Shown piece by piece: positions 1-4,986 of a stretch of DNA of 7,110 bases (the stretch's first letter is position 1; every line of letters starts with the position of its first letter). This DNA is from Micromonosporaceae bacterium (GTDB taxonomy: Bacteria > Actinomycetota > Actinomycetes > Mycobacteriales > Micromonosporaceae): positions 1-7,110 of the forward strand of contig JAFMQQ010000155.1 in assembly GCA_017354595.1 (NCBI GenBank), written 5' to 3'. The translations under genes and the position numbers were made by a program. The notes under the pieces were generated by a model. That model made no database searches. It was not told the DNA's origin and saw nothing but the letters and a program-made list of their open reading frames with translations.

Positions 1-20
1 CCCGCCGCGCTGCGGCTGGG

Positions 21-72
21 CTAGGCCGCCTCGGGGGCTAGGCCGCCTCGGGGGCGCGGGCCGTCTCGGGGG
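21..72. repeat. Short degenerate tandem repeat, ~17 bp, over the DUF72 stop codon
   Basis: Positions 21-37 and 38-54 are identical 17-base copies beginning CTAGGCCGCC, and a diverged 18-base third copy follows at 55-72. Read on the minus strand, the repeat encodes the C-terminal RAPET/RAPEA residues of the DUF72 protein, and each exact copy carries a TAG. The TAG used by the gene is at 38-40; the second copy's TAG at 21-23 is out of frame because 17 is not a multiple of three. This looks like replication slippage at the 3' end of the gene. Confidence 0.75.
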
Positions 73-949
73 CGCGGGCGAGGTCGCCGAGCAGATCCAG
101 CAGCTGTGCGCCATTGCGCTGCGCCTTGTCGCCGGTGCAGTTGTTCATCACCACGTACGTCGCGCGGGTCTGGTCCGCCAGCTCCCGCAGCCTCGGCGTC
201 CAGGATCTCAGCTCCTGCTCCGAGTACAGGTAGTCGAAGCGCTCCAGCACCGTCTTGGCTGTCCACTTCGGACTGTGCCCGTGGAACCGCATCACCGCCA
301 CGTCGGCGGTAGCCGTCACCAACGGCGGGATCGAGTTCTTGTACCCCTGGGGCATGTCCACGCAGACATACGGCAGCTCGTTCTGGCGCAGGAACTCCAG
401 CGTCTCGGCCGCATTGTCGTCCGCGAACCAGGTCTCGTTGCGCAGCTCGATCGCCACCCGCATCGGCCGGCAGCGCTTCGCCACCTCCAGCAGGTACTGC
501 TTGTTGGATCGGCGGATGGTGAACCAGGGCGGGAACTGGAACAGCAGCAGGCCCAGCTTGCCAGCCTCCCGCAACGGGTCCAGCGCGGAGAGGAACCGGC
601 TCCAGACCTCCTCGTACGCCTGCGGCGCCAGGTCGCCCGGGTAGATGTTCTTCTTCTCCGTGGTCGGCCGCAGATCCTTGTACAGCCGGGCGACCTGGGT
701 CGGGTGGCCGGTGAGCAGGCTGAACGCCTTGACGTTGAAGGTGAAGCCGGGCGGGGTACGGGCGGCCCACAGCCGGGCGGTCGCCTCGTTGGGCGGCGAG
801 TAGTAGGTGGAGTCCACCTCGACCAGCGGGAAGTGGCTGGCGTAGTACCGCAGCCGGCGTTCCGGGTTGTCGGCGTCGGGCGGGTACCAGCCGGACTCGA
901 TGACGGTCTTGTCCGCCCACCCCGCCGTGCCGACCAGGATCTCGCCCAC
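38..949 (-). CDS. DUF72 (YecE-like) TIM-barrel protein
   Basis: A 303-residue protein of the DUF72/YecE family, predicted to be a cytosolic TIM barrel. The family's biochemical role is not established. Diagnostic segments are the N-terminal strand ILVGTAGWADKT (4-15), VEVDSTYYSPPNEAT (43-57), GLLLFQFPPWF (133-143), VAIELRNETWF (165-175), VAVMRFHGH (217-225) and a C-terminal VVMNNCTGDKA segment, all in the usual family order. I chose the GTG at 949 because family homology begins immediately there. The frame stays open to a GTG at 1030, but that start would overlap guaA and adds a low-complexity Gly/Pro/Arg stretch. The purine-rich GGGGTGG upstream is a weak, distant ribosome site. The gene is divergent from guaA with 73 bases between the starts, so the two promoters share that gap. 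The C-terminus is an Ala/Pro/Arg repeat that is probably disordered. Family assignment is firm; function is unknown. Confidence 0.9.
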   Translation of the reverse strand: MGEILVGTAGWADKTVIESGWYPPDADNPERRLRYYASHFPLVEVDSTYYSPPNEATARLWAARTPPGFTFNVKAFSLLTGHPTQVARLYKDLRPTTEKKNIYPGDLAPQAYEEVWSRFLSALDPLREAGKLGLLLFQFPPWFTIRRSNKQYLLEVAKRCRPMRVAIELRNETWFADDNAAETLEFLRQNELPYVCVDMPQGYKNSIPPLVTATADVAVMRFHGHSPKWTAKTVLERFDYLYSEQELRSWTPRLRELADQTRATYVVMNNCTGDKAQRNGAQLLDLLGDLARAPETARAPEAA

Positions 950-1009
950 GCGTCCCAGTCCACCCCGCGGCCGGCCGCTCGGCAACCGGAGTACCACGGC
1001 CGGGCCGGA

Positions 1010-1022
1010 TAGGCTGGGCGGC
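1010..1022 (+). promoter_or_regulatory. Candidate leaderless promoter -10 element of guaA
   Basis: TAGGCT (1010-1015) fits the actinobacterial -10 consensus TANNNT and ends exactly 7 bases before the guaA ATG at 1023. No good Shine-Dalgarno sequence lies between them, only GGGCGGC. This spacing would put the transcription start on the A of the ATG, as in leaderless mRNAs that are common in actinobacteria. No clear -35 hexamer is visible 16-18 bases upstream. Inferred from pattern only. Confidence 0.5.
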
Positions 1023-2576
1023 ATGACCACGCCAAGGCCGGTACTCGTCGTCGACTTCGGCGCGCAGTACGCCCAGCTGATCGCCCGGCGGGTACGCGAG
1101 GCGCGGGTCTACTCCGAGATCGTGCCGCACACCATGCCGGTCGAGCAGATGCTCGCCCGGGACCCGGTGGCCGTGATTCTGTCCGGCGGCCCGGCCAGCG
1201 TGTACGAGCCCGGTGCCCCCTCGGTCGACCCGGCCCTGTTCGCCGCCGGCGTACCCGTCCTCGGCATCTGCTACGGCTTCCAGGCGATGGCGGTCGCGCT
1301 CGGCGGCGTGGCCGAGCACACCGGCCAGCGGGAGTTCGGCGGCACCACGCTGACCGTGGCAGCGCAGGCCGGCCGGCTCCTGGCCGGGCTACCGGCCGAG
1401 CAGGACGTGTGGATGAGCCACGGCGACTGCGTCACCGCGGCACCCCCCGGCTTCGTGGTCACCGCCCGGTCGCCGCGGGCGCCGGTAGCGGCGTTCGAGG
1501 ACCCGGCCGGCGCCCGGGCCGGTGTGCAGTTCCACCCGGAGGTGGCGCATACGCCTCACGGTCAGCAGATCCTGACCCGCTTCCTGTACGAGGTGGCCGG
1601 CGCCGAGCAGAACTGGACTACCGGCAGCGTCATCGCCGACCAGGTGGCGGCGATCGCCGACCGGGTCGGCGAGAAGCAGGTGATCTGCGGGCTATCCGGG
1701 GGGGTCGACTCCGCGGTCGCCGCGGCGCTGGTACACCGGGCCGTCGGCGACCAGCTCACCTGTGTCTTCGTCGACCACGGGCTGCTGCGTGCCGGCGAGG
1801 CGGAGCAGGTTGAGAAGGACTACGTGGCGGCGACCGGGGTCAAGCTGGTCGTGGTCGACGCGGCCGACCAGTTCCTCGGTGCGCTGGCCGGGGTGACCGA
1901 CCCGGAGCAGAAGCGCAAGGTCGTCGGGCGGGAGTTCATCCGGGTCTTCGAACGCGCCGCCCGGGACCTCGCCGCCGCGGGCGATGTGGAGTTTCTGGTA
2001 CAGGGCACCCTGTACCCCGATGTGGTGGAGTCGGGCGGCGGGACCGGTACCGCGAACATCAAGTCGCACCACAATGTGGGCGGTCTGCCGGAGGATCTCC
2101 GGTTCCAGCTCGTCGAGCCGCTGCGCACCCTGTTCAAGGACGAGGTACGCGCGATCGGGCAGCAGTTGGGCCTGCCCGAGGCGATGGTGTGGCGGCACCC
2201 GTTCCCCGGGCCGGGCCTGGCGATCCGCATCATCGGCGAGGTGACCCGGGACCGGCTGGCAGTGCTGCGCGCCGCCGACCAGATCGCCCGCGACGAGCTG
2301 ACAAGCGCCGGGTTGGACCGGGATGTGTGGCAGTTTCCGGTGGTACTGCTCGCCGATGTGCGCTCGGTCGGGGTGCAGGGGGACGGGCGGACGTACGGGC
2401 ACCCGGTGGTGCTGCGCCCGGTCGCCAGTGCCGACGCGATGACCGCGGACTGGTCCCGGCTGCCCTACGACCTGATCGGGCGGATCTCCACCCGGATCAC
2501 CAACGAGGTGCCCGAGGTCAACCGGGTCGTCCTGGACGTCACCAGCAAACCGCCGGGCACCATCGAATGGGAATGA
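1023..2576 (+). CDS. guaA: GMP synthase (glutamine-hydrolysing)
   Basis: A complete 517-residue GMP synthase, close to the usual ~520. It makes GMP from XMP, ATP and glutamine, the last step of de novo guanine nucleotide synthesis in the cytosol. Domain order is canonical. The class I glutamine amidotransferase domain begins VLVVDFGAQYAQLIARR, has the nucleophile Cys83 in GICYGFQ, and has His171 and Glu173 in VQFHPEV. The ATP-pyrophosphatase domain has the P-loop SGGVDS (225-230). The XMP-binding/dimerisation domain ends in KPPGTIEWE. The ATG at 1023 is chosen because the conserved N-terminus starts there; the open frame upstream to 867 is antisense to the DUF72 gene. There is no convincing ribosome site, and TAGGCT 7 bases upstream suggests a leaderless transcript. 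It converges on the PspC gene with 7 bases between stop codons. No anomalies in catalytic motifs were seen. Confidence 0.98.
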   Translation: MTTPRPVLVVDFGAQYAQLIARRVREARVYSEIVPHTMPVEQMLARDPVAVILSGGPASVYEPGAPSVDPALFAAGVPVLGICYGFQAMAVALGGVAEHTGQREFGGTTLTVAAQAGRLLAGLPAEQDVWMSHGDCVTAAPPGFVVTARSPRAPVAAFEDPAGARAGVQFHPEVAHTPHGQQILTRFLYEVAGAEQNWTTGSVIADQVAAIADRVGEKQVICGLSGGVDSAVAAALVHRAVGDQLTCVFVDHGLLRAGEAEQVEKDYVAATGVKLVVVDAADQFLGALAGVTDPEQKRKVVGREFIRVFERAARDLAAAGDVEFLVQGTLYPDVVESGGGTGTANIKSHHNVGGLPEDLRFQLVEPLRTLFKDEVRAIGQQLGLPEAMVWRHPFPGPGLAIRIIGEVTRDRLAVLRAADQIARDELTSAGLDRDVWQFPVVLLADVRSVGVQGDGRTYGHPVVLRPVASADAMTADWSRLPYDLIGRISTRITNEVPEVNRVVLDVTSKPPGTIEWE

Positions 2577-2592
2577 GCCGCGCTCACGCGGT
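2574..2592. terminator. Possible small bidirectional hairpin between guaA and pspC
   Basis: Two mutually exclusive short inverted repeats occupy the gap between the convergent genes. TGAGC/GCTCA with a 3-base loop (2574-2586) contains both stop codons at its ends. CCGCG/CGCGG with loop CTCA lies at 2578-2591. Neither has a T tract. As intrinsic terminators they are weak and short, but no other hairpin candidate was seen at this junction. Confidence 0.3.
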
Positions 2593-2853
2593 CGGCGCGG
2601 GCGGGGTGGTCGGGTAGCCGGGGTACCCGCCGGTGGTGGCCGGCTCCTCGGGCATGACGATCCAGGCGACGACGTACGCCAGGATGAGCGCGCCACCGGT
2701 GACGATGGTGAGCACCGCGAAGGCGACGCGTGCCGCGACCGGATCGATCTGGAAGTAGCGGGCCAGGCCGCCGCAGACGCCGGCGAACATCCGGTCGCTG
2801 CGGGAACGGCGCAGTTGCTTGTACTGCTGGGGAACGGGGGGCATCTCAGTCAT
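2584..2853 (-). CDS. PspC domain small membrane protein
   Basis: An 89-residue protein consisting of essentially one PspC domain. The conserved core runs from about residue 14 to 68: LRRSRSDRMFAGVCGGLARYF, then IDP, then a hydrophobic stretch at about 43-67 ending in AWIVMPEE. That stretch predicts a membrane anchor. In enterobacteria PspC is an inner-membrane sensor/toxin-type component of the phage-shock envelope stress response; stand-alone actinobacterial PspC proteins are mostly uncharacterised, so an envelope role is an inference. The Gly/Tyr/Pro tail (75-89) is low complexity. The ATG at 2853 is used; an in-frame ATG three codons later (2844) is an alternative, and the upstream GGTGG is too close for a good ribosome site at 2853. 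The gene converges with guaA and is divergent from the first Nudix gene. No other psp genes are in the window. Confidence 0.9.
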   Translation of the reverse strand: MTEMPPVPQQYKQLRRSRSDRMFAGVCGGLARYFQIDPVAARVAFAVLTIVTGGALILAYVVAWIVMPEEPATTGGYPGYPTTPPAPTA

Positions 2854-3030
2854 GCCACCAACGGTCCCGCGAAACGCGCACCGGCGCCTCGGTGTACGCC
2901 CGGATCCGTACCCTGACTTTCCGCCTCCGGGTTACCCCGGCGCAGCCGCCGGGGCGGGTGGTGCAAGCAAGTGTCAGGAATCCGACAGTCGATCCGGAAG
3001 ACTCGGACGGTACGGGGAGAATTGCGCCTT
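2854..3030. other. Divergent intergenic region between pspC and the first Nudix gene
   Basis: This 177-base gap has no convincing gene and must hold the promoters for pspC (leftward) and the Nudix pair (rightward). Visible structure: an imperfect inverted repeat TGTCAGGAATCCGACA (2972-2987); a second imperfect pair, CCGACAGTC (2983-2991 region) with GACTCGG (3000-3006); and a CCGGG/CCCGG hairpin near 2929-2941. GAGAAT (3017-3022), 8 bases before the GTG at 3031, could be a -10 element of a leaderless message. GGGGAG (3014-3019) could instead be a distant Shine-Dalgarno sequence. None of these is decisive. Confidence 0.4.
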
Positions 3031-3963
3031 GTGACCCCGGCCCTCCAGCCCCTCCGGCGAATCGCGGCCTATGCCGTCTGTCGCGATCCCGACCGCCGGG
3101 TGCTGTTGGTACGGGCGTCGCCACGCTCCGGTACCCCGGGAATCTGGTCGTTGCCCGGTGGCGCGGTCGCCCATGGCGAGCACCCGCACGACACGGTGGT
3201 ACGGGAGACCGCCGCCGAGACCGGTCTCTCGGTCGCCGTACGCGGCCTCCTCGACCTCCACTCCGACCTGCGCGCCCTGCCGCACCGCGGGATCGCGCTG
3301 CACACCGACCGGCTGCTCTACGAGGTCGGGGTGCGGGGCGGCTCGCTGATCGACCGGATCGGCCAGCCCACCGACCTGGCCCGCTGGGTGAGTCCGGAGG
3401 AGGCCGGCCGGCTGCCGCTGCGCCCGTTCACCGCCATCCTGCTCGGGCTGCCTCCGGCCCCGGTCGACCTGCAACCCGAGGAGCCGCCCCAGTTGCCCTC
3501 GTTCCACGCGGTACCGGGACCGGACGGGCTGCACCGGGCGCAACGCTTCGCGGCGTACGCGGTCGCCACCGACCCGTCCGGCCGGGTGCTGCTGACCCGC
3601 ATCGCGCCCGGGTACCCGGGCGCCGGCCGGTGGCACCTGCCGGGCGGCGGTACCGACTATGGCGAGCAGCCGGGCGCCGCGCTGATCCGCGAGCTGGCCG
3701 AGGAGACCGGGCAGGCCGGCCGGCTGGTCGAACTGCTCGGCGTGGCGAGCCACCGGGACGCGGCCTCGCTCGGACCCGAGGGGTACCCGATCGACTGGCA
3801 CGGGGTACGCGCCTTCTACCGGGTCGCCGTGGACCGGGCCAGCGAGCCGCGGGTACACGACGTGGGCGGCTCGACCGCCGAGGCGCGCTGGTTCGCCCCT
3901 GGGCAACTAGCCGGCCTGGAGCTGACCGAGGTCACCCGCGAGGCACTCGCCGCGGTTGGGTAG
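3031..3963 (+). CDS. Tandem double-Nudix hydrolase, copy 1
   Basis: A 310-residue protein with two complete Nudix folds in one chain; the family hydrolyses nucleoside diphosphates linked to another moiety. Domain 1 (about 10-145) has its Nudix box at Gly44-Leu66. Its core reads RETAAETG, so Ala62 stands where the first Glu of the EE pair, normally a metal ligand, is expected; Glu59 and Glu63 are kept. Domain 2 (about 170-305) has a box at Gly206-Gln228 with RELAEETG, intact except that Gln replaces the usual final hydrophobic residue. A Pro-rich linker (about 148-168) joins them. The GTG at 3031 is chosen because homology to the neighbouring protein starts just after it; the frame is open to a GTG at 2971. 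It is followed 10 bases later by a paralogue of the same architecture. Substrate unknown; domain 1 may have reduced activity. Confidence 0.93.
   Translation: MTPALQPLRRIAAYAVCRDPDRRVLLVRASPRSGTPGIWSLPGGAVAHGEHPHDTVVRETAAETGLSVAVRGLLDLHSDLRALPHRGIALHTDRLLYEVGVRGGSLIDRIGQPTDLARWVSPEEAGRLPLRPFTAILLGLPPAPVDLQPEEPPQLPSFHAVPGPDGLHRAQRFAAYAVATDPSGRVLLTRIAPGYPGAGRWHLPGGGTDYGEQPGAALIRELAEETGQAGRLVELLGVASHRDAASLGPEGYPIDWHGVRAFYRVAVDRASEPRVHDVGGSTAEARWFAPGQLAGLELTEVTREALAAVG
3587..3658 (+). repeat. Near-identical direct repeat, copy A (second Nudix domain of copy 1)
   Basis: Positions 3587-3658 match 4488-4559 with a single mismatch in 72 bases (3642 G against 4543 C). The first 55 bases (3587-3641) are identical. 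Spacing between copies is 901 bases. Shorter matches at the same offset continue on both sides, for example 3544-3559. The repeat encodes the segment from LLTR through LPGGGTD just before the second Nudix box. Confidence 0.95.
3604..3623. repeat. Perfect 20-bp palindrome, copy A
   Basis: GCGCCCGGGTACCCGGGCGC is a perfect 20-base palindrome centred on GTAC. It lies inside the Nudix coding sequence over the residues A-P-G-Y-P-G. The same palindrome occurs in the downstream gene at 4505-4524. Confidence 0.95.
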
Positions 3964-3973
3964 CCTCGCCGGG
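3961..3973 (+). promoter_or_regulatory. Candidate leaderless promoter -10 element of the second Nudix gene
   Basis: TAGCCT (3961-3966) fits TANNNT and ends 7 bases before the GTG at 3974, the same geometry as TAGGCT before guaA. Its first three bases are the stop codon of the first Nudix gene. The 7-base gap CGCCGGG offers no clear Shine-Dalgarno pairing. It could give a separate leaderless message for the second gene. Because the TAG is also required as a stop, chance is a real alternative. Confidence 0.35.
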
Positions 3974-4864
3974 GTGCGACAGGACCGGCGGATCGCGGCG
4001 TACGGGGTGTGCCGGGACCCGGACGGCCGGGTGCTGCTGGTACGGCGCCGGGGCGGCTCCGACTGGTCGCTGCCGGGCGGTGGGGTGGAACACGGGGAGG
4101 CGCCGCGGGACGCGCTGGTGCGCGAGTTCCGCGAGGAGACCGGCTTCACCGTGGAGATCATCCGGCTGGCCACGGTCGCCAGCGATCTGGCCGCCGACCC
4201 GCGCCGCCGCCGGGTGGTGCACACCGACCGGATCATCTACGACGTCCGGGTCACCGGTGGAACGCTGCGCGATGAGATGGGCGGCACCAGCGATCGGGCG
4301 GAATGGTTCGGGCCGGAACAGTTGCCCGGGCTGGCCGTCATGCCGTTCGTCGCGGACGTACTCTCACTGACCATTGTGGAGAGTCCGGCTCCGGTACCGG
4401 CGGCGCGACCCACCGGCCGCGACCCGGCCGCTACCCGGGTCCAGCGCTTCGCGGCGTACGGACTGGTGACCGACCCGGCCGGGCGGCTGCTGCTGACCCG
4501 CATCGCGCCCGGGTACCCGGGCGCCGGCCGGTGGCACCTGCCCGGCGGCGGTACCGACTTCGGCGAGCAGCCGGGCGCGGCGCTGGTACGGGAGATCGCC
4601 GAGGAGACCGGGCAGCGGGCCAGGGTCACCGACCTGCTCGACGTGACGCACTTCCACAACCCGAGCGCGTACGGTCCGGAGCGGCGCCGGCTGTCCTGGC
4701 ACACGGTACGCACGCTGTACCGGGCGGTGGTGGACGCGCCGACCGTACCGGCGGTCACCGAGGTGGATGGCTCCACCGCGGAGGCGGGCTGGTTCGCTCC
4801 GGCCGAGGTGACCGGCCTGGACCTCAACGACTTCGCCAGCCTGGCGGTGCGGCGCTATCTTTGA
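3974..4864 (+). CDS. Tandem double-Nudix hydrolase, copy 2
   Basis: A 296-residue paralogue of the gene just upstream, with the same two-domain Nudix plan. Domain 1 (about 6-125) has a fully canonical box at Gly36-Phe58, with Glu42 and REFREETG. Domain 2 (about 155-290) has its box at Gly192-Gln214, with REIAEETG and again Gln at the final position. Both copies share motifs such as IAAY.VCRDPD, HTDR..YDV/YEV and the APGYPGAGRWHLPGG block. The GTG at 3974 is chosen because the conserved RIAAY segment follows almost at once and only 10 bases separate it from the upstream stop; a TTG at 3956 would overlap that gene. The two genes are either co-transcribed or the second has its own leaderless start. 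Hydrolase chemistry is expected from the intact boxes; the substrate is not recognisable. Confidence 0.94.
   Translation: MRQDRRIAAYGVCRDPDGRVLLVRRRGGSDWSLPGGGVEHGEAPRDALVREFREETGFTVEIIRLATVASDLAADPRRRRVVHTDRIIYDVRVTGGTLRDEMGGTSDRAEWFGPEQLPGLAVMPFVADVLSLTIVESPAPVPAARPTGRDPAATRVQRFAAYGLVTDPAGRLLLTRIAPGYPGAGRWHLPGGGTDFGEQPGAALVREIAEETGQRARVTDLLDVTHFHNPSAYGPERRRLSWHTVRTLYRAVVDAPTVPAVTEVDGSTAEAGWFAPAEVTGLDLNDFASLAVRRYL
4488..4559 (+). repeat. Near-identical direct repeat, copy B (second Nudix domain of copy 2)
   Basis: Partner of 3587-3658, with one mismatch in 72 bases and 55 bases identical (4488-4542). It encodes the same protein segment before the second Nudix box. The identity extends over synonymous positions, whereas flanking parts of the same domain pair differ at many third positions. 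Confidence 0.95.
4505..4524. repeat. Perfect 20-bp palindrome, copy B
   Basis: The second copy of GCGCCCGGGTACCCGGGCGC, at the same place within the second Nudix domain of the downstream gene. Confidence 0.95.
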
Positions 4865-4986
4865 CGGTTGCCCACTCGATGCGGGCTGCCAGGTCGGGGC
4901 ATCGCCAAATCGTCGCGGTTGTGCGATGGTGTAGGCCGCGAATCTGGATCACAAACCGGAAACTCGAAACCTGTTCTGGAGGAAAC
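4865..4986 (+). promoter_or_regulatory. pssA leader region with heptad AAAC repeats and strong ribosome site
   Basis: This 122-base gap is visibly less GC-rich than its surroundings. It contains an inverted pair CATCGC (4900-4905) and GCGATG (4923-4928). A second pair is TTGTG (4919-4923) and CACAA (4950-4954). Three AAAC tetramers follow at exact 7-base steps (4953, 4960, 4967). GGAGGA (4978-4983) is the clearest Shine-Dalgarno sequence in the window and lies 3-4 bases before the GTG at 4987, so this transcript is leadered, unlike guaA. No confident -35/-10 pair was found; GATGGT (4925-4930) is a weak -10 candidate. Confidence 0.45.

Noticed and set aside
867..1022. Upstream extension of guaA to an earlier start
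   Set aside because: The extra 52 residues are antisense to the DUF72 N-terminus and not family-like; GMP synthase homology starts at the ATG at 1023.
950..1030. Longer DUF72 start at GTG 1030 or ATG 1024
   Set aside because: It would overlap guaA and add Gly/Pro/Arg filler before the conserved ILVGTAGW strand.
21..1319. Long minus-strand open frame of about 430 codons overlapping the DUF72 gene and guaA
   Set aside because: Its product is a low-complexity Arg/Gly/Ala sequence with no recognisable domain, in a shadow frame of two well-supported genes.
1692..2696. Large minus-strand open frame antisense to guaA
   Set aside because: It mirrors the codon bias of guaA, has no domain signature, and would also overlap pspC.
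2977..3003. SigR-type promoter GGAAT-N18-GTT before the Nudix pair
   Set aside because: GGAAT is present but no GTT occurs at the required distance.
2730..4370. 546-codon plus-strand open frame across the Nudix region
   Set aside because: The product is an Arg/Gly/Pro shadow; the double-Nudix proteins in another frame carry all catalytic motifs.
4861..4890. TTGACG as a -35 box for pssA
   Set aside because: No acceptable -10 lies 16-19 bases downstream, and the hexamer overlaps the stop codon of the Nudix gene.
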